DNA of 64,000 nt from Drosophila persimilis. Its lineage: Eukaryota; Arthropoda; Insecta; Diptera; Drosophilidae. This document shows, piece by piece, positions 1 to 12,370 of this stretch. Within the stretch, counting starts at the first letter, position 1; each line of letters opens with the position of its first letter. Location: assembly GCF_003286085.1 (NCBI RefSeq), contig NW_020825288.1, positions 15,004,001 to 15,068,000 of the forward strand. The letters run 5' to 3'. The notes beneath the pieces are model-generated. The model was not told the origin of the DNA. It worked only from the letters and a program-made list of their open reading frames with translations, and ran no database searches. The translations under genes and the position numbers were made by a program.

Positions 1-486
1 CATGCCCCCACTCCATTGCTGCCTTCCACTGAGCTTCAAAGCGAAGCGAATTGTGGCAGACAGACGGACGGATAACGCAGGGCTGGAAGGCGCTTCGAGA
101 ATTTTGGATCCCTTTTAGAAGCGCACATGTGGCCCGGTTATTGGACACTCCATACGGACACTACACATGCCACACCATGCCATGCCACGCCATGCCACAC
201 GCGTGTGGCAACAATCAACTAAAATTAATTAAGCAGCCAAGGGGCTGGGCCCCGGACTGATGGCTAATGAAAATGTAATATTATCGAGCATTTCGATACG
301 TTTTCGATTGTCTGTCTGGGCATTCCAAATCGATTGTGGGGGGTTCACTAATCCTTCGCTGTCGCACGAGGAGGCACACTGGTGCACGAGCGCGTGATGG
401 AGGGGAGAATCCACTAGAGTATTCCAATATATGTCGTGTGCATGATTTAGGAAATTTTAGCTAGAATGAGGTTGCTTTCAAGGGGG

Positions 487-945
487 TTTTGCTATAAATA
501 TATTTTTCCTATTTCGTTTTTTTTTTGTATTTATATTTATACTATTGTTATTATTTTTTTTTAATTTATTTTTATTTATTTGCTTTGTTTTATATATGTA
601 TATGTATATAACAATTTTTCATTTATTTTATTTTTTTTTTAATATTTATTTGTTTTATTTTTATTAAATTTTTTTTACTGTTTATAATACAAAATATTTT
701 TTTGTATTATAATTTATTATTTATTTTTATTCATTCATTTTTAAGGATTTATTTTATTATTTTTTTTGTTTTATATTTATTTATTTTATTTTTTTATTTA
801 TTTTATTTCTATAAATTTTATTTTATTTTTATTTAATTTTTTTTCACTGTTTTATTGTTTTGTATTATAATTTATAATTTTTTTATTATTATTTCTTTTT
901 TTATTATTATTTATTTTATATTTTTTTATTGTTTGGGGAAGACTT
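487..945. repeat. T-rich low-complexity tract
   Basis: About 460 bp almost wholly T and A on the plus strand, with TTTATTT words and T far outnumbering A. There is no exact period. It shows strand asymmetry rather than symmetric AT richness. Confidence 0.85.
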
Positions 946-1370
946 TATTTGAAGGGACTGTCATATCATTCCGTAATTAAAACAAAGCTCAAGGGGAAAT
1001 GCCGCTGCCGCTGCCGCTGCTGGTGCTGTCTGTGCAACATAATTCACTTGCAACAACAGGCATCGGGAGACCGCCTCGCAGCACTCCCTCACGGCAGTCG
1101 AAAATTTATGACCCCCAAAGCAAAAGTCACGAAAAAGGGGGAGCAGCAGCAACAACAGCAACAACAGCGCGACAGTTGCAACAACGGATGCAACCGAATG
1201 TTGCAACAATGTCAACGAGTGAGAGAGACTTTTAACAACTGCATTTTTGCCCCCACTTTGGAGTCGGAGGTGGTTTCTCTGTGGTGTGTGGTGTGTGGGT
1301 GCTCTAAATTGGTTTTGAGGTGATAAAAGTGTTGCAGGTTTTGCAGGTGGTTGTTGACCAGACGACACTC

Positions 1371-1398
1371 CCCCCCCCCCCCCCCCCCCCCCCTCCCC
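1371..1398 (+). repeat. Poly-C tract
   Basis: A run of more than 20 C followed by T and C again. Such long C runs are prone to length change and assembly error. Confidence 0.9.
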
Positions 1399-1767
1399 CT
1401 GATGCGGCACTAATAGCCTCCCTTCCAAAATGAAGGTGCGGCCTGGAACCACAAAACCAATTCGAGGGAATTCCAAATTTATGGCCGAAAGAAGCTGACA
1501 GATTTCAAGCAGATGCAGATGCAGACACTCTCTCTCTCTTTCTCTCTCTGCCTTCCCCTTTGAGGTCTAAGCATCATCATCATCATCTTCAGCACACATT
1601 TATATCAAATGTCAGACGACCCCAAATTGCCAAATGAATCATAAGAGAGTAGAAAGAGAGCTGGACCACCATAAAACAGGAAATATATTTATAATGGCAG
1701 AAAACCCCATCGTACGCCTACACGTTGCACAGGGCAATGTCTGCCACATGCAAAAATAAACGTGAAG

Positions 1768-1799
<32 letters not shown>
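1768..1799 (+). repeat. CA microsatellite
   Basis: A run of CA dinucleotides followed by ATCC repeats. Adjacent DNA (1846-1876) has CTCTGG hexamer repeats. Confidence 0.9.
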
Positions 1800-3179
1800 T
1801 CCATCCATCCCTCCACAGTGTCCACGATTTCTTGGAGCTAAAGCTCAGGCTCTGGCTCTGGCTCTGGCTGTGGCTCTGCAGGCGACTGACCAACATAAAT
1901 GGCGCAAAGTTGAAATGTTGACAGGGCCACATTCGTTATGACGTCCCACAGAAGGAGACAAAAGAGAGTTCGAGAGGGAGAGAGAGCAGCAAAGACCCAC
2001 TGGAAGAGAGAGAGGGAAGCTCAGACCCACTGGGAGAGGGAGAGAAAGAGGCAAAGACCCACTGGAAGAGTGAGACGAGACCTCATATATGTATGGCCAT
2101 GCCATGAAGTAAGTAAATCAAGTTGTAGGTAAGTGAGATTTATGCTCATGTCGTTTAGTGTAAGCCAAACAACATCTCGCTACGTGAAGCGTCCGTATCC
2201 CCCATCACCTCTCCAGAGGGGGCACAAATATGACATCCAAAAACGAAAAACCGAAATCCAAGGGGGGGTGGGGGGGTCAGAGTGCAGCGAAAGTGGGCGC
2301 CCCTGTACCCCGCCCGACTTGAGGCCCCGCGGCGCCGTTTACACCATTTTCCGTGACTATTTGCACAACATTTCCACGGGCTCTGATGTTTTGGGGGAGT
2401 CCCCTCATTTCTAGGGTATCTCTATGGCTCATCTCATGTGGCACGTACCCTTTAAAGGCAAGGGAAAGGGCATCAGCAGACGAGGGGAGGTATATAGAGA
2501 TTCAATTTCGATGGAAAGTCCGAAAAATCGTACAAAAATCTGCCCACTTTTGATTGATTCCCTTTAAAAAATGTTCCCCTAAGCGAACGGCTCACTGCTG
2601 TTAGGCCTCTGTGGCAGGTATCTGTACAGTCGTTATGGATTCACTCGCTCTGTTTCTTTTTGGCAACTGTTTCCTAATCGCTGGCGCTGCTTGTTAATTA
2701 CAGCAAACACAAAATGCAATGCCTCCTGCCTCCTGCCTCATGCCTCCTGCCTCTCATGCCACCTGATGATGTTTGATTTATGCCCGGCCCATGGAGCACG
2801 CAGCATGGAGGGACTGCTCTAATTAGCTACCGTGCCAGGCTCTAACTAGAACAGGCCTTTTTCAATGGAGCAGAGAGTAGAGATAGATGGCTGGTAAATG
2901 TGTCAGCATGGCAGGAGGCAAGAAAGCAAACAACTTTCACTTGCAGCAAGAGCTCCCGCACCGAAGTCAAGAGCAGTGTGAAACGCCCACAAGAATTCTA
3001 GAAAAATCTAGGCTGGATCTACCAGTTGCAACTGCCAATTAAAAGCGAAAAGGGGGAACAACAAAGACTAGCAAGACAAGAGGGAAAAAGAAGAAGAAAA
3101 GCCAACTACTAAGTTGATGACATTAATTGACATTTAGCAGCGACGGGCATATCAATGAGCCGGACAGCACAATCACCCC

Positions 3180-3255
3180 AAAGTCGGAACCGAATGGACT
3201 CCGAGTCCGAATCCGAATCGGAGTCGGAGGCAGGCAGGCAGGCAGGCAGGCCGCC
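3180..3255 (+). repeat. GAGTCC/GAATCC hexamer repeat and GGCA repeat
   Basis: CCGAGTCCGAATCCGAATCG-type hexamers followed by GGCAGGCAGGCAGGCAGG. Similar GGAGTC/GACTCC hexamer tracts recur at 5596-5682 and 56589-56622. They give Ser-Asp/Ser-Glu frames that look coding but are not. Confidence 0.8.
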
Positions 3256-3995
3256 TCCCCCTCGAGGCAGAAAAGTAGGAACAAGTCCATCCAAGCGAAT
3301 GAAGTCTGTATGGCCTAGGCCGCCTTTCACTCCCGTCTACCGACTACCGACTCGAATCCTACAATCCTACAATCCTACAATCCACTCCACGCAATTGTAC
3401 AATTGGCTAATGTCACAAAAATCTACAGGCAGTTGTCAACGGCGCTTTGGACGTGGGACTCCCATCATTAGCGTGGCACAATTGTGAAATGTGTAATTGC
3501 TGCAACATCCATGAGGCAGAGCCAGAGCCAGTGGCAGTGGCAACAACTATGAGACACACAGACGACACATTGACAGCGAGTTATGTCAACTCGAATGCGA
3601 TTTGTTTAGCCATCGTTTCCCATTCTTTTCCCCCGTTTGAAGTCTCTGTCCATCAGTGGCTGCTGCCGATGCTGGCAATGAGAAATTTATATCGCAAAAA
3701 AAACATAAATACAAGCAACACAAGAGCCAGAGAAAGGCTTCCGGGGGGGCAGGCGGGGTACAGTCTGCAGATCAATGCCCTGACAGGCAGTGGAGCAAAA
3801 TATTGTGGCCTCAAATGCACCGAATTATGAGGCAAATACTTTATATTTTGTTGCACAACATAGAATATGTACTTTAAAACCCAACAAATGCCCAATCATT
3901 CGTTAAATGCTGTTGCCCATAAATGCCCATAAGTGAAAGGATACATTGGTTTCTACAAGAACAGCGACCATCGAAACCATGAGGAATATGCCCTG

Positions 3996-4462
3996 AGAAT
4001 CGATTTTAGCGATATTATATAGATTTTGTTAAGAATAAACCGATTTAATCGGAGATATATCAATGTTATCGATCATTTATAGACTTTTTATCGATAATTT
4101 ATAGATATAGAACATATATCACTTCTATCAAGAATATATCGATGTTATCGGTAATTAATCAATAGTTTTATCGAATATTTATGGACTTGTTCATCCTATT
4201 TATAGATCGGTCATTTGCAAACATTATCAAATATTATCGATAATTTATCGGTGTTATTGATCCTCTATATATATATAAAACAATATTGTACCACCTTTTA
4301 TTAAGAATAGAGCATAAATCGCGATAATTAGCAATATATCGATGTTATCGATAATTCATCGATAATTTTATCGAACATTTATGGATTTTTTAAAATTATT
4401 TCTAGATTCTGTCGATCGTTTGCAGATATTATCGATAATTTATCGGCGTAATCGATAATTTA
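3996..4462. repeat. ATCGAT/CGATAA cluster 1
   Basis: Dense ATCGAT, TATCGATA and GATAATTTATCG words in AT-rich DNA, about 55 bp to the right of a TAAGTGAAAGG module (3925-3940). TATCGATA is the DREF site and clustered CGATA is the BEAF-32 signature. Binding here is untested. Confidence 0.75.
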
Positions 4463-4887
4463 CCCCGGAAAATGTTCAAATTTTTTTTTAAATTATACAA
4501 ATAATTAGCTTTAGATGAATATAGTAGGGAAATATTTCATTATTAAAAGAAAAGCCAGTAAAAACGATTTTTGGAAGAAATATTTCAAAAGATTAATCTT
4601 AATCTCTTTTCGATAAACCCCTCAATTCCTATACAACCCAAAAATACTACCCCTTTCAATGCCCCGAGACTTCCACTTAGTGCCGCAATACCCTCTCTGG
4701 CTGCAAGGGTATTCGGCGGGTAAAAAAAAAAGCCCAACAAGACTTTTGCAACAAATTGAATAAAGGACAAGATGAATTTCCCGCTCATCCTCCGGCCGAA
4801 GCAGCAGCTCTCTACCGCTCAACGGCTCTCCATTCCGCTGCTGCTGTCTCTTACTGTTTTCTGTAATTGGTTATATGAAACGCACAA

Positions 4888-4930
4888 GTGGTACGATGGT
4901 ACGATGGTACGATGGTACGATGGTACGGTG
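4888..4930 (+). repeat. 8-bp tandem repeat GTACGATG
   Basis: Five units, the last changed to GTACGGTG. Each unit contains the GTAC palindrome. Confidence 0.9.
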
Positions 4931-5595
4931 CTACGAGTACTGGGGCCCTGGCGTAGGCAGGCTGCGGCTACCGTCCCCGGGAAGGAGCAGCAGCCCCGGT
5001 CAGAGCTGGGGACCTGGTCGAGAAGTGCGCGACAAGATTTATAAGCGCCTGTCAACGATCCCAGAGACGGCCGAGAGGTCTGAGAGGGAGGCCATCCCAG
5101 GCCATGCCGCAAGTTGCCGCCGTCGTGGTCACTTTTTGATTTATAAGCAAAATGTTTGCCGCGTTGCTCAAGTATTTATGAAACATTTCAAGGCAGCGGA
5201 CGCGGAGCTCGAAGACTGGGGATTGGGGGGACTCTGCTCTTTGTGTAGGCTGCTGCTGCCAGTTGACACTAGAGTTGGGTTTAGGGGATTCTGGTGGCTG
5301 GTGGCTGGTTGCTGGTAAGTAGCTTCTGATGCTGCTGCTCCTCTCTGTCGGCAGTAATTGCGGCGGCATGTGAAATATGAGATAAACTCCAAGTAAGGCC
5401 AAGTCCAGCTACAGCTAGAGGCCACAACGGCTGCCTCAAAGCATGTGGCAAGTTGTTTAGAACTAACCAACTAGCAGCCAAGCCAGGGGAACTATACGAC
5501 AGGCAGGCGACAGGCGACGACAGCATTTTGGTGCCACTTTGCGGCTGAATGCGAAATAACTTCGCACAATTGAGCATGCCGACAGCCGACCATGG

Positions 5596-5682
5596 CTCGG
5601 AGTCGAAGTCGGAGTCGGACTCCCAGTCCAAGTCCAACTCAGAGAAGGAGTCCCAGTCGAAGTCGAAGTCGCAGTCGTAGTC
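5596..5682 (-). repeat. GGAGTC/GAAGTC hexamer repeat
   Basis: Imperfect hexamers built on GGAGTC, GAAGTC and CAAGTC. On the minus strand they read as an Asp/Ser/Phe-rich frame, which is a by-product. Confidence 0.8.
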
Positions 5683-6154
5683 GGAAGAGTGAAACAACTC
5701 CCAACTTGGGCATTCTATTAAATTAATCGTCAATTATCAACGGAGCCTGCAAATTATCTTTGCCTATGGGGAGCACATCACGCGATGCAGCATCAGGAAG
5801 CCGCCACAAACACCTTTTGGCCGCCACCACAAAAGAGAAAGCACAACAGAAACAACAACAGAAATCACACAAACCCCCCAAAGGATAGATCGTATAAAAG
5901 AGTGGATGATATAGGAACTTGTTTTCCGCCATACATTCTGTTTGCAAGAAACTCAGCCACGAAGGAAACTAAACCCAAAGACAATTCAAACATCACTCGA
6001 AAACGAAACGGTAGCTAGATCTCCACTCGGAGAAAAGTCGAATAGCAAAAGGAAACAGGCCCAACTTTAAGTTAAATATTCGGCTTTTAAATAAGAAAAT
6101 AGTCCCTTAATTCACACCAAAATCTATTTAAAGATCTTATAAATAAGATCCTGA

Positions 6155-6775
6155 TCCCTTTTTTTATAATTATTTTCTTATTTTTTATATAATTATTTGT
6201 AAATTTTGATACATTTTTTTTTTTAAATGTACTTTTATTAAATATTTTTCATAATTTGATACTATTTTTATTTTTATGTATTTTTGTATCTGTTTTAATT
6301 TATTTTGTTTTCATATATTTTTATTTCTTCTTTTTATTATTGTTTTTTAATATTTTGATATTTTGTTTATATTTTTTTAACTATAAAACACTTGAAAATA
6401 CATTTAAATAAATTAATTAATTTGTATTTGTTATTATTTTTATTTTGTATGCATATTTTTTATTAATTTTTTGTTTGTATATAAATTGTTTTTTTTTTAT
6501 ATTTTTATTATTATTTTTGAAATATTTTTTTCCAAATATAAAACACTTTATACTAAAATTTAAATAAATAAATTGTGATTTATTATTATTATTATTTTTT
6601 TGTATGTATTTTTGCATATGCATTTATTTTGTATATATATTAATATTTTTGGTTATATTTTTTTATTTTATTTTTTTAATATTTGTTTCCAAATTATAAA
6701 AAAAATTCAAAGTTCGAAACATATTTTTTCATAGTTGAAAATAAATTTTCTTAAATCCCAGTCTCACATTTTACA
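6155..6775. repeat. T-rich low-complexity tract
   Basis: About 620 bp of TTTTTATTATT-like sequence with strong T excess on the plus strand and no fixed unit. The Asn/Lys-rich frame on the other strand is compositional. Confidence 0.85.
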
Positions 6776-7476
6776 ATTTTCCCTCCCGGAGGTAAATATT
6801 CGATTCTCAGGGCTCGCTGGGTGGATGAGAACTCCCTTCAAATAATAAACCCCCCTCGAGCAAACCCTCTCAGGAGTTCCTCTTCAAATCAATTCAACTT
6901 TTGGGGCAGTTCTAATTGAGCCACAAAAATAACTATTCCCCCCCACCCCCACTTCGAAAATTTTCGGCAACATGCAATTGAGCGTTTCGTGGCAGGACCC
7001 TCGAGCAGACACGACTCCCTATGGCTCTCTCGCTCTAACTTGTTCCGTGCTTGTTCAATGTGTTTAATTAAATAGCAAGCGTAATTAAATTGCAATTAAA
7101 TTAATTAAAAAGCACACTGCCGCAGCACGTTAGCTCCTGGTCCTGGTCCTGGGTCCTGGGGCCCGTCTCTCGACCAACGCCTTTTGTAGAGTCGATTTTT
7201 TCGAGTACCGGGGTTTTCCATTCCGTTTTAGAGGCGGTGCGAAAGGAAAACAAAACAAAAAAACACAATGTTGCCCAGGACATGGATTCCCTTTTTGCTC
7301 CGCCACCAATTTCCCCCCCCCCCCCATTTTCCCTGCCGCTCGCGTACAATTAGGCTTTAATTTTTTATGAGCAATGAATGGTTTCGCAGTTTTACTTTTT
7401 GGTGTTAAATACTTGATTAAGTTGAATGAATGGCGCGGGGGGGGGGGGCGGAAGGCTATGCAAATTTCCTGGCCAA

Positions 7477-7497
7477 GGGTTAGGGTTAGGGCGGGGA
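7477..7497 (+). repeat. GGGTTA repeat with G-quadruplex potential
   Basis: GGGTTAGGGTTAGGGCGGGG gives four G runs with short loops. It resembles the vertebrate telomere unit, but flies do not use it at chromosome ends. Confidence 0.7.
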
Positions 7498-7999
7498 AAT
7501 CGCCTGCTTTGATGTCGGGAAAACGGGCGCGGATGGGCGGATGGGCGGATAGCGGGCAGGGACGGACTGAAGAACAATTCTTAATTAGTGCAATGACAAA
7601 AAGTTTATTTCTAGCTGAAAGATTGGTAAATGCAGGCAAAAGATGTCGAAGACAGGGCAAAGGAAATGCGGGTAAACGAAAGAAAACTCACTCAGGCTGC
7701 CGGATTTTTCACACACCCGACCAACGTTAATTGGCCCGGGTTCTCGGAACGGGGGTTTCTGGTGGAGGCTAATGGAAATTTAGTGGAAATCTGTCAAAGA
7801 TTTTGGAGAGAAGATTGCGTCTCAAACTGAAAGTTCTAGCGGATATTTCGATGGAAAGGAATTAAGGGAATGGCAGGCAGTAGAAAGTCCATAAAGTGGT
7901 TATTTTCCAGTGTAGAAAATAAATGGAAAAAAAAATTCCCCTAAGCGAAAGGATACATTCATTACGAACAGACAAACATTTGCCTATTCCACCGTGAAT

Positions 8000-8420
8000 G
8001 TGCTGCTATTTAATATAAATATTACAGATATTTAAAATAATATATTTGTTCAATTATTATTTAATACAAAATATAAACAATATATAAAATATTATTAAAA
8101 AATATTAAAAAGTTATTTTATTTTATTTATTTTTGAATACTTTTTATTTATTTTTTATCTGTATTTTTTTTATTACTTTTAAACAATTTTTTTAAATGTA
8201 TTTTTTGTATTTCTCTTTGTTTTATTTATTTATTTTTTCTTTCTCTTTATTTATTTATTTTTTTATTTCTCTTTTTTATTTGTTTTTTTTTTGTATTTCT
8301 CTTTTTTGTTTTTTAATTTACTTAAAATAATTTCCAATAAAAACCGGAGATTTTCATGTTATGTTTATTTTTTAATCCATTTATTTTGTCTTTAAATTAA
8401 AAAATTCAAAATTCATACAC
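8000..8420. repeat. T-rich low-complexity tract
   Basis: TTTATTTATTTTT and TTTCTCTTTTT words, with strong T excess on the plus strand after about 8100. It follows a CCCCTAAGCGAAAGG module at 7938-7952. Confidence 0.8.
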
Positions 8421-8997
8421 TAAAAATCGTTTAAAAACATGTCCTTTCAAGGGCACAAATCTACTGTTATTCCCAGCAATTTCCTGCCACAAGTTGCACA
8501 GAAATTCAACGTGTCTGCCCCACATAATGGGCCTGGGTGTAGACTGAAAAATCTACAACAAAAAAGCCACATGGCACGTAGGCAAAAATGAACAAATTGA
8601 ATTGCGGCAATTACTTGCCACGCTACGCAAAATGAGGCGGCACAAGAAAGGGGCAACAACGCCAGGCCCAGAAAAAAAAAAAGTCAAGTTCATAAAAAAT
8701 GAAATCATGCCAGAGAGCAGCTCAGGCAGAAGATCAAAGAGAGGACAAATCAATAAAAGAAGAACCAAAGCGCAGAAATAACTTAAAGTTCAGTCAGTCA
8801 GAGAGGCAGGGAGGCAGGGAGGCAGGGAGGCAGCAAAAGCCAAGAGTCAAGCTCCAGGAAGACGACCCCAAAAACACAGGACTGTCGGTTGACCTGGTCA
8901 AGGCTAAAGGCACATAAAAATAAAATTATACAACAGAAAGGAAGGAAGGAGAAGGAATGGAGAAGGAGCAAAACTAAAGCAAACTGTCTTTTGATCT

Positions 8998-9026
8998 ATG
9001 GCTGGCTGGCTGGCTGGCTGGCTGGA
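8998..9026 (+). repeat. GGCT tetranucleotide repeat
   Basis: Six GGCT units followed by GACGAT and a GAT run. The reverse strand gives AGCC/ATC runs. Confidence 0.9.
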
Positions 9027-9195
9027 CGATGATGATGATGATGGGGATGAGCCGCAAAGTAGAGCAGCCTCTGCCACGGCAGATCCCCAAGTAAATTGGC
9101 ATAAGAAATCAGAAATCACAGAAGGTCGGTCTCGGGCTCTACTCGGAGATAAATGGTCATGGACTGGGCCTGGATCTGGGCCTGGACCTGGACCT

Positions 9196-9222
9196 GAGTC
9201 TCGTCTCGTCTCGTCTCGTCTC
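9196..9222 (+). repeat. TCTCG pentanucleotide repeat
   Basis: About five TCTCG units, after a run of CTGGGCCTGG/CTGGACCTGG hexamers (9167-9194). Confidence 0.9.
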
Positions 9223-9735
9223 GGACCAATGCAATATTAAGTAAATATACAAAACGTTGTCGGCACGGCGCACAAAACTAATGATGTCGATGATGTCGGT
9301 GGCTCAGGACTGTGCAGCGAGGGGCATGCCTCTGATAATGATGCGGCAGGCAGACAGCCAGAGACGGAGGGTACCGGGAGGGGGGGAGGGGGGGGACACT
9401 GTTGGACAGTGTGCGATATACACACGCCAGGTAATAAATTTCATTTCTCAGCTGATATGGGCAATTAAGGAACAATTTTGCAGCTGAATGAGTAATAAAT
9501 AAAAATTGTATGCCACAGCCACAGCCACAGTCGCCGCTGAAGATACGCAGATACTCCCGGACAAAACTGCTGCAAAAGACGTCGACGGTTGTCCGGTTCG
9601 CCTGTCAGGCTGCCTTCGAGACGATAGTTTTTGGGATAAAAATATACACACAGCAAAAAAAAAAAAAAAAAAACAAAACAAAACCAGAGAAGGAGCCACC
9701 AAAAGGCCATGAATGAAAGGCAAGGCGGAAAAGGG

Positions 9736-9794
9736 GGAATGGGGCAGGGGCAGGGGTTGGGGCAGGGGTAGGGGTTGGGGCAGGGGTAGGGGTT
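9736..9794 (+). repeat. G-rich minisatellite, G-quadruplex prone
   Basis: Runs of four G separated by CA, TA or TT; the 18-bp unit GGGGCAGGGGTAGGGGTT is nearly regular. On the minus strand it reads as Pro/Thr-rich frames, which are not genes. Confidence 0.85.
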
Positions 9795-11055
9795 CTTTCT
9801 GTGGGTCTCTCTGTGTCTTCTGCATGCCTGCCCTTTTGATGAAAACAACTCAATGACGTGATTTGTGCCGCCAACGATGCTGAGAAGAGACTGAAAGACG
9901 AGACGAGACTGGGGCATGCCCCCCGTATATAAATCACATAAACTGATGTGCAACAAATTCTTGAGCTATGAGAAAAATCCACGCGATTTCTTCGGGGATT
10001 TCAAGTTGAGAAAAATATTTTTGCATAATAAATCAACAATTTTGCTAAAAAAAAATCAAAATCTGCTCTTTTGAAGGAATTATTTTAATTACTTCAGAGC
10101 CCCAAAAGGCCGAAAAGGTGGGTATTTTTTTAAACGGAAACATTTTTCGGTGCTGCCACATGATATGTTGCCTACCTGGTGGAGAGGCTGCACAGAACAA
10201 TGGAGGAGAACCCAAACACGACACTCGATGGAGGGGCACAGAGGATTATCACTGGAAGGGGGGGGGGGGGGCACCAGAGAAAGGGAGTAGCAGTTGCAGG
10301 TTACAGGAAGGGAAGAGGAGGCAGGGAGGCAGAGAGGCAGGAGGACAGTGCCTTTGCTTCTCTGTTTAAAATGTTCTCCATTTTACTGTCAAGTGCGGAG
10401 ATCTCGGACCTCGGGTTTGACATTTTCCAACGTTGCAACCTGCCCCTGGGACACACATCGCCCCCAGCCCCCTGCCCCCTTGAACCACTTCGCATGTCCA
10501 GAATTTTAATTTAAGTATGTAAACTGACATTGAATAGTCTTCCACCAGAGACCCAGGGACCAGGGACTCTCTTTTCCTTCCACTCGAAACTCTGGCTTGG
10601 AAAAGTGTTAGAGGGAGGTGGGCAAGGGGGGGGGTTAGCTACATGGTAGGAAAAGTGCAATTTTAGATTTTGTTTGCAATTGGATTTCGTAATAAAAAGC
10701 TTCAGTTTTAGTTAAACTTTTGCCTGAAAGTTCTATGTGTGTGTGTGTGTGTGTTCGGATACATTTAAAAGATACTTCAGTGACCATCACCCCACCCCTC
10801 GCAGTCCTCTGTTCGTGACAGTTTCATTGAGTTTCGAATCCACAGAGGCAGAGAGAGGCAGAGAGAGAGAGCTCTCAATGGGGGGTTATTTAAGGGTGTT
10901 ATTTAGTTTGAACAAAGCAGAGCTAACCCCTGATACCCTGTAGCGTCACTGAACCACTGTTCATCGCATCTTGACTCGCTGTTCCCATAAAGAACAGGAT
11001 CCGCAAAAGGGAATGGAACTGAATCCATTGACCCCGCAGTGAATTTAAGCTAAAA

Positions 11056-11850
11056 TACCGATATTACATCGAATATATGCCAATTATATCGATAATTTAT
11101 CGATCATATATTGGTTTAACGATCAAGTCACAAAGTTTTCAACGATATATCTTTAATTTATCTATTTTATAGAAATTTATTAAAGGTTTCGATAATTTAT
11201 CGATAACTTATTTTTAGAATGAGTTGAAAATTAAGAAAATTTTAGGGCTTTCCATGAATATAGATCATTCTCGAAATTTATCGATGTTATTGATCCTTTA
11301 CCGATAACATATTTCCAAAAAAATTGACTTTTGATTAAATTTAATCAATCTCGAAATTTATCGAATCTGTTTGATAATCTTTCGGTAGCATATTTGCAAA
11401 CTTTTTGGTCTTCAGATTATATTTAATCTAAATTTTATCATTCTAGAATTTTATCGAATACATTTATCATTTATCGATAGTATATTAGCACAAAATGTTG
11501 AGTTTGGATTGAAATTTATTGACTTTCTTTCGATAACAATTTTGCAACCTTTTTGGATTTTAGATTAAAATTGATCGACATTTTTTCAATATCGAATTTT
11601 ATGGAATACATTGCTTATTTATCCATCATATATATTAGCACAAAATATTGACTATAGCTTAAAATTGATCGAAATTTTCATCTTGTTCGATATTTATTGT
11701 CGATATTGGTAGTTTATCGATAACATATTTGTAAAAAAGGCTGACTTTAGACTGAAATTTATCGAAACAGTCCCATTTTTTATTTATCGAGATTATCGAT
11801 CACATATTTTCAAAAATTTTCGACTTCATATTAAAATTAATCGAAATTTT
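11056..11850. repeat. ATCGAT/CGATAA cluster 2
   Basis: The longest cluster, nearly 800 bp. TTATCGAT, ATTTATCGA and TATCGATAA recur roughly every 20-40 bp. A weak module relative (GTTCCCATAAAGAACAGG) lies about 60 bp to the left. Confidence 0.75.
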
Positions 11851-12010
11851 CAAATCTTACACGAATACTACTCCAAAAACAACAAAAATGGCAATAATAG
11901 CAATACCGACCACAACTTGGGATACAAAATATTCCCCTTGAGCCCTAAACAGTGGGTAACTGCTTCTAAAACTGCCACTCATTAAATCTACAACTACAGT
12001 GTCGACTTAC

Positions 12011-12370
12011 CGGTGTCGAATATGGATGCGCTGTCAGACGCACTCCGTCCGTCTCCAGCTGTTCGCCGAGCACCATCTCGAGGTCGTTGCTGGGCGGCGT
12101 TTCGCAGAGTATCTCCATGCTGCCCGACAGGGAATTGGGATCGTTGAGCATAAAATAGACCGAGGCGGCGCCCTTCTCCCGCAACGAGCGTATGCTCTTG
12201 AGGAGCTTGTGCCGATGCGATGGATTCTCAACGCCAATGGCATCCAGATCGGGATCACCGACCTGTTTGCATATCTCCAGGTCATCGTAGCCATTGTCGA
12301 GGAAACTTTCGGCATACTGGGCCAGTCCCAGGGCACGTAGCCATTCGCAGACAATGTTGCTAACGGCCAT
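12011..12370 (-). CDS. First coding exon: N-terminal SAM domain protein, SAMD5/SASH1 type
   Basis: Seen: an ATG at 12370 (minus strand, A at -3, G at +4) opens 120 codons ending in phase 0 at a clean donor, CCG|GTAAGTCG (12010 down). Residues about 4-67 form a SAM domain starting NIVCEWLRALGLAQYAES, with DNGYDDLEICKQVGDPDLDA in the core. Residues 97-118 (DLEMVLGEQLETDGVRLTAH, then PYS) match the conserved block after the SAM domain in animal SAMD5 and SASH1. Known: SAM domains mediate protein-protein and homo-oligomer contacts; SASH1-type proteins are signalling scaffolds with SH3 and SAM modules. Inference: this is the start exon of the fly SASH1/SAMD5-like gene, possibly the one named SKIP (Shal K+ channel interacting protein), but the rest lies left of the window, so I give no symbol. 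An in-frame stretch upstream of the ATG is His/Thr/Pro-rich and has no ATG. Confidence 0.88.

Larger units (their letters stand above)
1..12010 (-). other. Inferred second intron of the SAM gene (continues left)
   Basis: The donor at 12010 starts an intron whose acceptor is not visible in the window. I found no minus-strand coding exon here. The stretch holds T-rich tracts, ATCGAT clusters, G-rich runs and microsatellites listed separately. Serine/aspartate-coding frames near 3.2 and 5.6 kb are GGAGTC/GACTCC hexamer repeats. Confidence 0.5.

Noticed and set aside
2125..2136. TTGTAGGTAAGTG on the plus strand, resembling a ratchet point
   Set aside because: There is no pyrimidine tract upstream, so it lacks an acceptor.
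7477..7497. GGGTTA units as a telomeric remnant
   Set aside because: Only three units, and Drosophila telomeres use retrotransposons; treated as a chance G-rich word.
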